Notes: generated by a model not told the origin, from the sequence alone. Positions 36,152 through 46,048 are shown, counted from the stretch's first letter. The stretch: DNA of 64,000 bases from Chitinophaga eiseniae (GCF_012641265.1 NZ_JABAHZ010000003.1:124001-188000), one strand, 5' to 3'. Program-made: numbers and translations.

Positions 36152-36856
36152 TTATTCCTGCGTTTTAGTCCACACTTCATGAATGGGATCCCCTTTGGAG
36201 CTCAGTCCACTGTGCTCCCATTCGTTGCCGTTTACTTTGCCTTTGAATGACAATGCTGCACCCACGCGGGTATTATCGCGGGAAAAGAAGGCGATCTTTT
36301 CTGTGTAAGTGCCGTTATCAAATGTATAAGTCCCTCCTCCTGTTCCAAAGAATTCGCCGGTAGATAAATTCACTGCCACCCATTGAAAGCGGGTACCGGT
36401 AAGGATTTTGAATGTTTGGCGCGGACCGTCGGGAATCGTATTCATTTTCCCGTTGTTTTCCCGTGCGGTAATTTTCCATTTACCGGCGAGTGGACCGCTG
36501 CCATCATCGAGGCGGATCCATCGCTGACTGCCCCCTCCGGCAGTATTGGTAACCAGTTGACCGTTTTCCATCGTTACCGGCACGCGGGCATTTTGCCCCA
36601 CCTGGTTAGGATTGGCCGTATTAAACGAAATGGCGACAGTAGTTTCTCCATTACCAGCCTGTTGCCAGGCGCCACCATAGGTGCTTACAAAATCTGCAGC
36701 CCGGTAATCAGTCACTGTAAACCAGGAGGGAGTTATCAACAATACGCTGGTGATATCCCCGGAGGTGGCTGTCCACGCGCCTACCGGCGACTCCTGTGCT
36801 TTTACTGCACCCAGCGATACCAGCAATAAGGTTAAACATATGAATAGCTTTTTCAT
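36152..36856 (-). CDS. secreted protein with lipocalin-like beta-sheet repeats, function unknown
   Basis: From ATG 36856 the chain has a clear signal peptide (MKKLFICLTLLLVSLGAVKAQ), cleaved after KAQ, and then about 210 residues of alternating beta strands. Two segments each begin with a GxWxxT/S pattern (SPVGAWTATSGD and LAGKWKITARENN), as in lipocalin-like or META-type beta barrels, so an internal duplication is possible. I do not recognise a catalytic motif. It lies 56 bases downstream of an HxlR-type regulator on the same strand, which may control it. The frame's earlier start is not needed. Confidence 0.78.
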   Translation of the reverse strand: MKKLFICLTLLLVSLGAVKAQESPVGAWTATSGDITSVLLITPSWFTVTDYRAADFVSTYGGAWQQAGNGETTVAISFNTANPNQVGQNARVPVTMENGQLVTNTAGGGSQRWIRLDDGSGPLAGKWKITARENNGKMNTIPDGPRQTFKILTGTRFQWVAVNLSTGEFFGTGGGTYTFDNGTYTEKIAFFSRDNTRVGAALSFKGKVNGNEWEHSGLSSKGDPIHEVWTKTQE

Positions 36857-36912
36857 AACATAGCTTTTGATGATAAAAGATAACATATAGCTGGCAGAAA
36901 AGGAAGCGCAGA

Positions 36913-37278
36913 TTATTTATACAGCTGCTGATCCTGTATATAATCGATGTCATGCGTTTTCAGGTAGGTAATTCCCCATTCGCTGGCAAACTCATAAAGC
37001 GGTGCCAGGGATTTACCCATGACCGACAGCTCATACATAACCCTGTACGGCTTTGCAGACAACACTGTTTTTTCTATCAGCCGGTCCCTTTCCAGTTCTT
37101 TCAACTGTTGACTTAACATCTTCTCAGACACTCCTGGCAGGTTATCGCGGATATCTGCATAACTTCTTTTTGTAAAATAGTGGAGATGAAAAAGGATCAG
37201 CAATTTCCATTTTCCACCAATAAATCCCAGGGTTACATCTACGGGACAGGTGTATGTTTTATCGTGGAGCGTAATCAT
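36913..37278 (-). CDS. HxlR family transcriptional regulator
   Basis: The chain from ATG 37278 (121 residues) matches the HxlR winged helix: CPVDVTLGFIGGKWKLLILFHL, then the recognition region GVSEKMLSQQLKELERDRLIEKTV and YELSVMGKSLAPLYEFASEWG. The single cysteine before PVDVTLGFIGGKW is the position used for thiol or electrophile sensing in several family members. An upstream extension of 21 residues in the open frame has no homology and is left out. It is followed on the same strand by a secreted protein gene. Confidence 0.9.
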   Translation of the reverse strand: MITLHDKTYTCPVDVTLGFIGGKWKLLILFHLHYFTKRSYADIRDNLPGVSEKMLSQQLKELERDRLIEKTVLSAKPYRVMYELSVMGKSLAPLYEFASEWGITYLKTHDIDYIQDQQLYK

Positions 37279-37521
37279 AAACAACCGTATAAAAAGCACT
37301 ACAAGATAACAACGTTTAGGCGTACTTCCATAGCAATGCACCTCGACGGCTTCCGCAAAAGCGCAGTCTTCCCCTTTCCTTCAGCTGGTGAAAGGTTTTT
37401 ACAACTACATTGCAGTAATGAAACATTACCAGGTTACAGCAAACCAATGGCAGCGACAAAAGGATTAACAGGGGGATTTACAATACCGTGTCGCTGTGGA
37501 TATGCTGTACTGGCTCGATGA
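37279..37521. other. 243-bp region between the HxlR gene and the YfeS-like gene
   Basis: Both flanking genes are on the minus strand. Frames across the region have no recognisable product and no repeat or terminator was found. It should hold the HxlR promoter. It could include a decayed gene fragment, but I cannot support that. Confidence 0.3.
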
Positions 37522-38034
37522 CTACGCTTCTTCCAGCGCGCGTTTCAGGATATTGAGGTAACCGATACGCTGCTCTGCATAGGACCAGCTTTCTGACAAC
37601 AGGGCCCAACAAACCTGGCGTTCCAGTGCAATGGTAATCACTGGTTTATTTTCCTCATCAATAACACCTTCGAACACCAGTTGTCCGAAACCGGTGGCAA
37701 TGATGGCCGTATCCAGGATGAATATACACTGGTGAGCATCAAATGCCGGGTCTTCCATTTGCTGCGTGATATAATCACGGTCCAGCAGGGTTTCATTGTA
37801 GTCTTCAAAGGGCATATCCCCAATGGATTCAATCGCCCATTTCAGGCATTCAATAGTAGGGGTGTGCGGATGGGTCTTCCGCCATTCGAGGAATTCAGTC
37901 AGGGCGTTTTCCCCTTCATCAGAGCCGAAAGGGGCCAGTTCATCTGAGCAATCCCAGAAAAACTCGTCCTGCATCAGTGCAATGGCTCGTGGATGCGCAT
38001 GCACTTTAGCAATACCAAAAATTTCTTCACTCAT
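37522..38034 (-). CDS. YfeS-like protein of unknown function
   Basis: The start is ATG 38034 (MSEEIFGIAKVHAHP), giving 170 residues. The segment HPRAIALMQDEFFWDCSDELAPFGSDEGENAL resembles the YfeS family pattern H-P-x-A-x-x-L-M-x-x-x-F-F-W-x-x-x-D-E-x-A-P-F-G-x-D-x-G; this is from memory and moderate. The rest is acidic and helical. No signal peptide or membrane segment is seen. It follows the DUF4240 gene by 20 bases on the same strand, so the two are co-transcribed. Similar small cytoplasmic proteins occur near polymorphic toxin immunity genes, but no toxin is seen here. Confidence 0.72.
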   Translation of the reverse strand: MSEEIFGIAKVHAHPRAIALMQDEFFWDCSDELAPFGSDEGENALTEFLEWRKTHPHTPTIECLKWAIESIGDMPFEDYNETLLDRDYITQQMEDPAFDAHQCIFILDTAIIATGFGQLVFEGVIDEENKPVITIALERQVCWALLSESWSYAEQRIGYLNILKRALEEA

Positions 38035-38054
38035 AGGAATGTATTTACGGTTAA

Positions 38055-38543
38055 TTATGCTTCCCATCCCCGGGAGTTGGAACAGGTTTCAATACAATGA
38101 ATGGTGTTACGTTCAAATTCTTCGCCAAATAATTCCTGGTAAACCATATAGCCGATAAAACCTACGATTTCCGCCTCTGCATCAGCGGTAGCCATCGCCG
38201 GCTCCCGGTCGATCTTATCATAATAGGTTTGCCCCATGCCTACAATAAAACAACGGCAATACAGGAATCCATCATCTGAGCCATCCGTATATGCGTGAAT
38301 ATCCTTTCTGTCGATATGGTATAGTTTTCCTTCCATAAGATGGTTAAACCCGGTCAATGTCTCCTTATCAAGCCCTAATAAAACATCCCTGATATTGTTT
38401 GTAATAGCGCCATATACCACACTGGTAAGATCTTCTATCACTACTGCATCATTGGTTTTCAATGCAGTATTACGCATTTCCAGTAATGCCGGAGAAGCTT
38501 GCCATGCCTGTTCTATAATCTCCCAGAATCTGCTGTCATTCAT
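38055..38543 (-). CDS. DUF4240 domain-containing protein
   Basis: From ATG 38543 the protein begins MNDSRFWEIIEQAWQASPALLEMR, the DUF4240 opening with its FW pair, and continues with EIVGFIGYMVYQELFGEEFERN near the C-terminus (162 residues). The open frame upstream adds 45 residues without family similarity, so I kept the internal ATG. The family has no known activity. The gene leads a two-gene operon with the YfeS-like protein. The composition is acidic and soluble, without export signals. Confidence 0.75.
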   Translation of the reverse strand: MNDSRFWEIIEQAWQASPALLEMRNTALKTNDAVVIEDLTSVVYGAITNNIRDVLLGLDKETLTGFNHLMEGKLYHIDRKDIHAYTDGSDDGFLYCRCFIVGMGQTYYDKIDREPAMATADAEAEIVGFIGYMVYQELFGEEFERNTIHCIETCSNSRGWEA

Positions 38544-38818
38544 AAGCGTAACAATTAAGTATGATGAATGCAATATAGACTTTGCAAACGCATTGGAATT
38601 GCGTAGCCACATCAGTTCTTTCGCATGAGTAAGGTTCCGCTGAACCACCCATTGGATATCAGTGTAACGTTGTGGCATATGGTGAAATTACGTAATAATT
38701 CTATCCAAACTATACGCACTTCTGTTGATCCCATCTACATAAATTATTTTATTATTAAATCGGGGTCCCCTAAATTTACTTTGTGTATTGATTTGTATGG
38801 GCACCAAAACCACCAAAT

Positions 38819-39418
38819 TTGTCAAGCAACTCCTTACCAGATGAACGTGAACTGCTGCAACTGGTTGCCGAAGGCAACGGGGATGCCTACACCATTGTGT
38901 TCCGGCACTATAGCCGGCAGGTGTTTGACGTGGCTATGGTTTACCTGAAAGATGCCGGCATGGCCGGTGAAATCGTACAGGAAGTATTCCTGAAAGTCTG
39001 GTTGAAAAGAACGGAGATGGACCAGGTGAAAAGCTTTAAAGATTATCTCTTTATCCTCACCCGCAATCATATTTACGACAGCTTCAAAAAGCAGCTGGTA
39101 CGGCTGAAAGCCTATGATATACACCTCCAACATCAGCCTGCCACCCGGAATGATACCGACCACCTTTTATTACAGCGGGAATACGACGCCATGCTCGACA
39201 AGGCAGTAGCCGGGCTTCCTCCCGAGCGAAAAAAAGTATACCTGGCCCGGAAAGAAGGCTGGAGCAATGAAGAAATCTCCCTGCAACTCAATATTTCCGT
39301 GCATACGGTAAAAAAACAAATGAGCCTGGCCATGCACGCCCTACGCGCCTTTGTAAAGGCCCGTCTCCATAACGATGTTATCCCTTTCCTCCTGTTACTG
39401 CTCACACTCCGGAAGTAG
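38819..39418 (+). CDS. ECF-type RNA polymerase sigma factor
   Basis: The 199-residue protein has sigma-70 region 2 (FRHYSRQVFDVAMVYLKDAGMAGEIVQEVFLKVWLKR, about 30-66) and region 4 (LPPERKKVYLARKEGWSNEEISLQLNISVHTVKKQMSLAMHALR, about 135-178), as in FecI-like sigma factors of Bacteroidota. The frame has no ATG in the first third; the only start giving a complete region 2 is TTG at 38819. A weak -7 match (TTACTTTG) lies near 38776. It is followed by the FecR anti-sigma gene and the SusC transducer, so it should switch on this glycan locus when SusC senses its ligand. Confidence 0.92.
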   Translation: MSSNSLPDERELLQLVAEGNGDAYTIVFRHYSRQVFDVAMVYLKDAGMAGEIVQEVFLKVWLKRTEMDQVKSFKDYLFILTRNHIYDSFKKQLVRLKAYDIHLQHQPATRNDTDHLLLQREYDAMLDKAVAGLPPERKKVYLARKEGWSNEEISLQLNISVHTVKKQMSLAMHALRAFVKARLHNDVIPFLLLLLTLRK

Positions 39419-39511
39419 TCTTTCTCCTCCCCAAAAAAAATTTTACCCGGGGATACTCCTTTTTTATTTGTCGCGCGTCTTTACCCATATCACCCTTCCA
39501 AAATCTTGTAT

Positions 39512-40681
39512 ATGTCCATGACGGAAGTACAGTTATTGCTTGAAAAATATAAAAATGGCCAGATCAGTGAGGAAGAGCTATTGCGCCTGAAAGCGATGGT
39601 AGCAACCGATGATTATGAACCGGAGATAAAAGCAGATATTCTGTCGGCCCTGCACAGTGAAGTGCCGGACAACGGCTGGCCGGCAGAAGACAGCGAAAAA
39701 ATATTGCAGTCTATCCTGCAAACGAAACCCCACAGCATTACACGGAAACTATGGTATGCCGCTGCTGCCTGCCTGCTGGGCGTTACCCTGCTGGCGGGCA
39801 GTTTATATATTGCCCATCAGCTGCAACACCCGGCGCCATTGGCCGCCAGCAAGCCATCGCCGCTGGATCCGGGCACCAATAAAGCCATGCTGGTACTGGC
39901 AGATGGTAAAACCATTCCGCTGGACAGCGCCAACATCGGCTCACTGGCCAAACAAGGCAATACCAGTATTGTAAATACCCACCAGGGGCTCTCTTACAAA
40001 GCAGATGGCAGCCCTGCCGCCCCGGTATACAACACCGTAGTAACACCCCGCGGCGGACAATACCAGCTCACCCTGGCTGATGGCAGTAAGGTTTGGCTGA
40101 ATGCCGCCAGCAGCATACGTTTCCCTACCGCCTTCACCGGCAGCGAAAGAGTGGTGGAAATTTCCGGGGAAGGCTATTTCCAGGTAGCCACCAATGCGCA
40201 ACAACCTTTCCGGGTAAAAGTGAAAGGCAACGCCGATATGGAAGTGAATGTACTGGGTACCAGCTTCAATATCATGGCCTATGCCGATGAACAAACTATT
40301 ACTACTACACTGGAAGAAGGCGCCGTGCAACTGGTGCATCACGACACCAAAACCTTGCTGAAACCGGGTTTTGGCGGTAGCCTCGCTGCCGGTGAACACA
40401 ATTTCCTCGTAGAAAAAGCAGATATGGAACAGACGCTGGCCTGGAAAGAAGGTAAATTCCGCTTCCGCAATACCAGCATACAAACTATTATGCGCCAGAT
40501 AGCCCGATGGTATAATATAGAGGTAACCTACGAAGGCGACCTGTCTGATATACGCTTAACCGGGATCATTTCCCGTAGAGAGAATGCAGCATCCTTATTA
40601 AAAATTTTATCAACAACAAAACGCGTTCACTTTGACATCAATGACAACCGGGTCGTAGTAAGTCCGTACGATCCACAGTAA
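39512..40681 (+). CDS. FecR-type anti-sigma factor
   Basis: From ATG 39512 (389 residues) there is a cytoplasmic N-terminal part (about 1-75), one membrane helix (LWYAAAACLLGVTLLAGSLYI), a FecR domain with VVTPRGGQYQLTLADGSKVWLNAASSIRFP, VEISGEGYFQV and VLGTSFNIMAYAD, and a C-terminal DUF4974 segment (IMRQIARWYNIEVTYEG ... ENAASLLKILSTT). It holds the ECF sigma factor inactive until the STN domain of SusC signals through the periplasm. It lies 93 bases after the sigma gene. The frame before the ATG begins only with TTG. Confidence 0.92.
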   Translation: MSMTEVQLLLEKYKNGQISEEELLRLKAMVATDDYEPEIKADILSALHSEVPDNGWPAEDSEKILQSILQTKPHSITRKLWYAAAACLLGVTLLAGSLYIAHQLQHPAPLAASKPSPLDPGTNKAMLVLADGKTIPLDSANIGSLAKQGNTSIVNTHQGLSYKADGSPAAPVYNTVVTPRGGQYQLTLADGSKVWLNAASSIRFPTAFTGSERVVEISGEGYFQVATNAQQPFRVKVKGNADMEVNVLGTSFNIMAYADEQTITTTLEEGAVQLVHHDTKTLLKPGFGGSLAAGEHNFLVEKADMEQTLAWKEGKFRFRNTSIQTIMRQIARWYNIEVTYEGDLSDIRLTGIISRRENAASLLKILSTTKRVHFDINDNRVVVSPYDPQ

Positions 40682-40891
40682 CAACTATTTGTCCACTTAT
40701 GAATTGAACTTTTAAAATTATTTGAGTTATGAAGACGTGAATAATTCCACCATCGGTTGTAAAAAAAACCGGAAGCACTGCAATGCTCCCGGCTATAGCT
40801 GGCAACCCAACTCCCTGAATCAAAGAAAATTGAATTATTAAGCCAACAACACAAAAGTATGGAACTACTTGGTACCTGCAAAGTCCCCTGT

Positions 40892-40899
40892 AAAGGAGG
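40892..40899 (+). promoter_or_regulatory. strong ribosome binding site setting the susC start
   Basis: AAAGGAGG lies four bases before ATG 40904. Shine-Dalgarno sites this strong are rare in Bacteroidota, and it decides against the in-frame ATG at 40859. Confidence 0.6.
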
Positions 40900-40903
40900 C
40901 CGT

Positions 40904-43900
40904 ATGCAAAGAAAATTACTCCTGATTATGCGATTAACTGCAATACTGACACTGGTATTCACCCTTAATCTGAGCGCCAAATCATTCTCTCAGTCCGTTA
41001 CCATCAAAGGGAAACATCTCCCCCTCTATGATGTATTCAATAGTATTAGCCGGCAAACAGGTTATGAATTTATCTATGATGAAAATTTACTCCGGAAAGC
41101 AGCCCCGGTAAACTTGAACATGACCCAGGCTCCCCTCACCGAAGTGCTGAACGCCTGCCTAAACAGCCAGCTGTTTAACTATAGCATTGTTGATAAAACA
41201 ATCGTGATCAGCCCAAAGGCCCAAACCACCAACCTCACTACCGTAGCCATTCCGCCCATTACCCTGGAAGGAAAGGTAACAGATAGTAAAGGACAGCCAC
41301 TGGTGGGGGTATCCATACAAATAAAAGGCACCAGCAAAGGCACCATTACCAACGTAAACGGAGGCTTTACCCTGGCCGCCAATACCGGCGATATCCTGAT
41401 CGTGAGCTTCATTGGCTACGAAACCAAAACCATCACAGTAGGTACAGATACCAACCTTCAAATCACCCTCACCAGCCAGGATTCCCAGCTGGGCGCAGTG
41501 GTAGTAACCGCCCTGGGTATTAAAAGGTCAGAGAAATCCATCACCTATTCTACCCAGCAGCTCAACGGACTGGAACTCACCAAAGCGAAAGATGCGAACC
41601 TGGTAAATACCCTGAACGGTAAAGTGGCCGGTTTAACGATCTCCTCCAGCGCCTCCGGCGTAGGCGGTTCTGCAAAAGTAATCCTCCGTGGCAGCAAATC
41701 AGGATTGGGAAGCAACCAGGCGTTATATGTAATCGATGGGGTACCCATGAACAACACCGTTACCAATCAGCCTTCCAGCGTCTACGGTGGAAGCACCGCC
41801 TACGACGGGGGCGATCCTATTTCCAACCTGAACCCGGAAGATATCGAGAGTATTTCGGTATTAAAAGGCGCGTCGGCTGCTGCATTATATGGCAGCCAGG
41901 GAGCCAACGGCGTGATCATTGTGACCACTAAGGGCGGAAAAGCCGGTCACACCGCCATTAATATCTCCTCCGGCTTCAATATCACCCAGGCAGCCTACCA
42001 GCCTAAGTTCCAGAACAACTATGGCCAGTCGAAAGATGTAGCCAGCCAAAGCTGGGGCGATAAATTGAGCAGCCCTGCCGGCGATAACCTCTCTCCGTTC
42101 TTCCAGAATGGCCAGAACTTTACCAACGCCATCAGCATGTCCAGCGGCTCCGATAAGATGCAGACTTATTTCTCTTATGCCAATACTTCTGCCAGGGGCA
42201 TCGAACCAGGCAATAAACTGGGCCGTCATAACCTCGACTTTAAAGAAACCGGCAAATTCCTGAACGATAAACTCACCGCGTCTGCTGATGTGAACTATAT
42301 GACCCAGCAGATCGATAATACACCGTTGACCGGTTACTATTTCAACCCGCTGACCGGCTTATATCTCTTCCCCCGTGGTAAGGATATCCGGCCTTATAAA
42401 AACCAGTTCGAAATCCCGGATCCTTCGAGGAACTTCCTGCCGGTACAAAACTGGCCTTTCGATGAAGACCTGCAACAGAATCCATGGTGGATCATCAACC
42501 GCAATCCCAATTCACTTAAACGTAACAGGATACTGGCTAATGCCAGCCTGAAATATGATGTGAACTCGTGGTTGAATGTGCAGGCAAGAGGAAGCATAGA
42601 CCGTATCAACGATCTCTATGAACAAAAAATATACGCCAGCTCACAGAAAGCACTGGCTACCAGGAATGGCGGTTATAACTACAACAACAATACGACCACA
42701 CAACAGTATGGCGACCTGATTGCCAACTTCAACATCCCGGCAAAAGACTTCCGGTTTACAGGTCTTGTGGGAGGTAGTATCCGCGATGTAAAAACCACCG
42801 GCGATTTCCTCGTATCCGGACAAGATAGCCTGCATTTACCCAACATCTTCACTATCCAGAATATGTCGGCGCTCAATGCCCGTAACTCCGGTTCCTTGCA
42901 ACAGAAACACAGCCAGTGGCAGTCCGTATTTGCGAGTGTTAACATTTCCTATAAAGAATGGTTGTATCTGGATCTGACAGCCCGTAACGACTGGGCTTCC
43001 AACCTGGCATTCACCAACCAGCTGTCTTATTTCTATCCTTCCGCAGGCTTGAATGTGATGTTAAGCCAGTTATTGCAAATGCCACGCGCTATTTCATTTG
43101 CCAAAGTACGCGGCTCCTATGCCATCGTAGGTAACTCTCCGCTGGCCTATCAGAGTAATGCACCTGAAAACCTGCTGGGAACCGATGGTAACCCGATTGT
43201 AAGAACAGCTGGGCCTTTCAATACGCTGAAACCAGAAAAAACCAAATCATTCGAGTTGGGTACCGAATGGCGTTTCTTTGGCGATCGCCTGGGAATAGAC
43301 GTTACTTACTACAAAACGAATACGACCAACCAGACCCTGGAAATTGCCGCACCTAACGCCACGCTCTACAATACCTATTTCATTAACGCTGGTAATATCC
43401 AGAACCAGGGCGTGGAAGCGATGATCCGGTACGATGTGTTGAAAGAAACCAAGCTGAAATGGAATACCGGTATCAACTTCGCTACCAACGACAATAAAAT
43501 CATCGCCCTTTCTCCTCAGGTAGATCGCTTTACGCTGAGCGGTGCTTCCGGCGCCAACTATGCGTCCCTGTTTAAAGTAGGTGGCTCTTTTGGAGATATT
43601 TACGGTACAGTGCTGGACCGCGACGATCAGGGCCGCGTGAAAATTACCAAAGGATCTCCCAGCAAAAAAGGCGGCGATATGCAATACCTGGGCAATGCCA
43701 ACACCAAATGGCAACTGGGTTGGAATAACAATTTCGTGTTTAACAACTTTACGTTCTCTTTCCTGATCGATGGTAAATTCGGCGGCAAAGTAATGTCTGT
43801 TACCCAGGCTATCATGGATAGCTATGGTGTTTCCAAGGCCAGCGGCGATGCCCGTGATGCCGGCGGTGTGAAGATCAATGGCGTAGATGAAAATGGTAAT

Positions 43901-44215
43901 GCCGTATCTTCCGTAGATGCCAAATCCTGGTATTCAATTGTAGGTGGTAAAGACGGCGTATCCGGCGAATATATGTACAGCGCCACTACAGTGAGATTGA
44001 GAGAAGCTGCCTTCGGCTATACCTTCCCGGTTAACCGCTCTGTGGTAAAATCACTGAAACTGTCGCTCACCGGCCGTAACCTGTTTTACATTTCAAAGAA
44101 AGCACCATTTGATCCTGAACAAACCATGTCTACCGCCAATGGACTGGGAGGTGTAGATGTATTTATGTTACCCGCTACCCGCAGCTATGGTCTTACATTA
44201 AATGCCGCTTTCTAA
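40904..44215 (+). CDS. SusC family outer membrane transporter with STN signalling domain
   Basis: The start at ATG 40904 is set by the strong ribosome site before it; the frame extends 15 codons further upstream. After a signal peptide the STN domain (about 30-95: VTIKGKHLPLYDVFNSISRQTGYEFIYD and LTEVLNACLN) receives a CarboxypepD_reg domain (TLEGKVTDSKGQPLVGVSIQIKGTSKGT), then plug (KVILRGSKSGLGSNQALYVIDGVPM, NPEDIESISVLKGASAAALYG) and barrel. The STN domain touches FecR, so this is both transporter and signal transducer for the ECF sigma factor. It is followed by a SusD-like gene and a GH18 enzyme. Confidence 0.94.
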   Translation: MQRKLLLIMRLTAILTLVFTLNLSAKSFSQSVTIKGKHLPLYDVFNSISRQTGYEFIYDENLLRKAAPVNLNMTQAPLTEVLNACLNSQLFNYSIVDKTIVISPKAQTTNLTTVAIPPITLEGKVTDSKGQPLVGVSIQIKGTSKGTITNVNGGFTLAANTGDILIVSFIGYETKTITVGTDTNLQITLTSQDSQLGAVVVTALGIKRSEKSITYSTQQLNGLELTKAKDANLVNTLNGKVAGLTISSSASGVGGSAKVILRGSKSGLGSNQALYVIDGVPMNNTVTNQPSSVYGGSTAYDGGDPISNLNPEDIESISVLKGASAAALYGSQGANGVIIVTTKGGKAGHTAINISSGFNITQAAYQPKFQNNYGQSKDVASQSWGDKLSSPAGDNLSPFFQNGQNFTNAISMSSGSDKMQTYFSYANTSARGIEPGNKLGRHNLDFKETGKFLNDKLTASADVNYMTQQIDNTPLTGYYFNPLTGLYLFPRGKDIRPYKNQFEIPDPSRNFLPVQNWPFDEDLQQNPWWIINRNPNSLKRNRILANASLKYDVNSWLNVQARGSIDRINDLYEQKIYASSQKALATRNGGYNYNNNTTTQQYGDLIANFNIPAKDFRFTGLVGGSIRDVKTTGDFLVSGQDSLHLPNIFTIQNMSALNARNSGSLQQKHSQWQSVFASVNISYKEWLYLDLTARNDWASNLAFTNQLSYFYPSAGLNVMLSQLLQMPRAISFAKVRGSYAIVGNSPLAYQSNAPENLLGTDGNPIVRTAGPFNTLKPEKTKSFELGTEWRFFGDRLGIDVTYYKTNTTNQTLEIAAPNATLYNTYFINAGNIQNQGVEAMIRYDVLKETKLKWNTGINFATNDNKIIALSPQVDRFTLSGASGANYASLFKVGGSFGDIYGTVLDRDDQGRVKITKGSPSKKGGDMQYLGNANTKWQLGWNNNFVFNNFTFSFLIDGKFGGKVMSVTQAIMDSYGVSKASGDARDAGGVKINGVDENGNAVSSVDAKSWYSIVGGKDGVSGEYMYSATTVRLREAAFGYTFPVNRSVVKSLKLSLTGRNLFYISKKAPFDPEQTMSTANGLGGVDVFMLPATRSYGLTLNAAF

Positions 44216-44240
44216 ATCAATCACCGAAAAACTGAAAAAG

Positions 44241-45878
44241 ATGAAACTTTATAATAAAATGAAAAGTCACAGATCAGGCCTGCTCATCGCAGTAGCTGCA
44301 CTCGTGACCGGATTGAGTGCTTGTACCAAGAATTTTGAAAGCTACAATACAGATAATACCGGTGTTTCCAACGGTCAGTTTGGTCCCGATTATAACGCGC
44401 TCGGACTCTACCTGAAATCTGCCCAGATGGCGATCTATAACTTTTCCGGAGGGGGCGATCCCAACTCCTACCAGTTGCAGCAAAACCTGAATGCAGACTG
44501 TTACTCCGGGTATTTCATGACGCCCAATGCTTTCGGTAATGCCAATAACACCAACTACTCACTGGTAAGCGGCTGGAATGGCGAAACATACAAAGTAGGA
44601 TACCTCAGCGTGATGTCTCCTATACTAAATCTAAAAGCTACCGGTATTGAACAAAAGACCCCGGCAGTTTGGGCAGTAGCGCAGATTGTACAGGTAACTG
44701 CGATGGCCCGCATAACAGATGTATACGGGCCTATCCCTTACAAACATGTAGGAGAAGGTTTGTCGACCGTTCCCTACGACAGCCAGCAGGATGTTTACAA
44801 CCAGTTCTTTACGCAACTGGATGCCGCTACCCAGGCCCTGCGTACACAGATCAGCAGCGGCACCAAGCTACCTTTTGCCTTTGCTACCTTTGACCTCGTA
44901 TACGATGGTGACTTTACGAAGTGGCTGCGCTTTGCCAATTCCCTGCGTTTACGCTTAGCCATGCATATCCGGAATGTAGACCAGGCTACCGCAAAAATAC
45001 AGGCCGAAAAAGCACTGGACCCTGCTAACGGCGGCCTGATCACGGACAACAGCGGCAACATGGCAGTGAAGGTAACCGGCAACTTTACCAATCCGCTGGT
45101 ATTCATTGCACAAAACTGGGCAGATATCCGCATCGGCGCCTCTATCCAATGCTATCTCACCGGTTATAAAGATCCGCGCATTGCCCGCTACATGGATAAA
45201 AGCACCGACGCCGATCCTGCGCTGGCCGGTAAATATAAAGGTATCCGCATAGGCAGCGTGGTAGATAAAGACAAATACAAAACATACTCTAACCTTAACC
45301 TCAACGATGGTACGCCGGCATTTAGCCTGAAAACAGCCCCCGTGTTGATGAACGCCGCAGAAGTATATTTCCTGCGCGCCGAAGCAGCACTACAGGGCTG
45401 GTCCAATGCAGGCGGTACTGCACAACAGTTATATGAGCAGGGTATCGCCACTTCCATGCAGCAATGGAACGTAGCTGCACCCGGATACATTAACGATGGT
45501 ACCAGCACCCCGGATGCTTACACGGATCCTAAAAACTCCGCCAATGATGCGCCTAAGCCGTCTACCATTACCATCAAATGGGATGATGCCGCCTCACCAG
45601 CGGTAAAGCAGGAACGTATCAGCACACAGAAATGGATTGCTATGTTCCCCGAAGGACAGGAAGGCTGGACAGAATTCCGCCGCACCGGTTATCCTAAACT
45701 CTTCGAAGTAGTAGTCAATAAAGGTCTCCCGGCCATTTCATCCAGTCTGCAGATCAGAAGACTGCCCTTCCCGCAGAATGAATACAATACGAACCCGCAA
45801 ACAGTAGCCGATGCAGTAAAGCTGCTGAACGGTGCCGACAACGGCGGTACGCCGCTCTGGTGGGATACCCGTAAATAA
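44241..45878 (+). CDS. SusD-like lipoprotein (SusD_like_2 branch)
   Basis: ATG 44241 gives MKLYNKMKSHRSGLLIAVAALVTGLSAC with lipobox LSAC at about residue 28. An upstream ATG overlapping the susC stop gives a poor signal. The body has WAVAQIVQVTAMARITDVYGPIPY and SLRLRLAMHIRNVD, typical of the SusD_like_2 branch, and a C-terminal MNAAEVYFLRAEAALQGWSN. At 545 residues it is full length. It should bind glycan on the cell surface with the upstream SusC. A perfect hairpin 17 bases after the stop separates it from the GH18 gene. Confidence 0.9.
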   Translation: MKLYNKMKSHRSGLLIAVAALVTGLSACTKNFESYNTDNTGVSNGQFGPDYNALGLYLKSAQMAIYNFSGGGDPNSYQLQQNLNADCYSGYFMTPNAFGNANNTNYSLVSGWNGETYKVGYLSVMSPILNLKATGIEQKTPAVWAVAQIVQVTAMARITDVYGPIPYKHVGEGLSTVPYDSQQDVYNQFFTQLDAATQALRTQISSGTKLPFAFATFDLVYDGDFTKWLRFANSLRLRLAMHIRNVDQATAKIQAEKALDPANGGLITDNSGNMAVKVTGNFTNPLVFIAQNWADIRIGASIQCYLTGYKDPRIARYMDKSTDADPALAGKYKGIRIGSVVDKDKYKTYSNLNLNDGTPAFSLKTAPVLMNAAEVYFLRAEAALQGWSNAGGTAQQLYEQGIATSMQQWNVAAPGYINDGTSTPDAYTDPKNSANDAPKPSTITIKWDDAASPAVKQERISTQKWIAMFPEGQEGWTEFRRTGYPKLFEVVVNKGLPAISSSLQIRRLPFPQNEYNTNPQTVADAVKLLNGADNGGTPLWWDTRK

Positions 45879-45895
45879 AGTATGATAATACCCGC

Positions 45896-45926
45896 CCCGG
45901 TGGCTGACACAGCATCAGCCACCGGG
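45896..45926 (+). terminator. perfect hairpin between susD and the GH18 gene, attenuator or processing site
   Basis: Twelve-base G/C-rich arms (45896-45907 and 45915-45926) are exact complements around a seven-base loop, followed by only TTTAT. The same arrangement occurs between susD and GH16 at 57776-57813, so it may set enzyme and transporter levels apart rather than end all transcription. Confidence 0.65.
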
Positions 45927-46048
45927 TTTATAAAAGATTCAACGTTAGCCTGAGCACTATCACAAAAGCACCCATCGTTTGTATCATTAGCAAGGAGACC
46001 CATTACCCAAACCCACATTTCTTCATTCATTTAAACAAGCAAGTTGGT

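Noticed and set aside
40769..40792. hairpin between fecR and susC at 40.8 kb as an attenuator
   Set aside because: The stem has an A-C mismatch and no T run in the plus direction; too weak to call.
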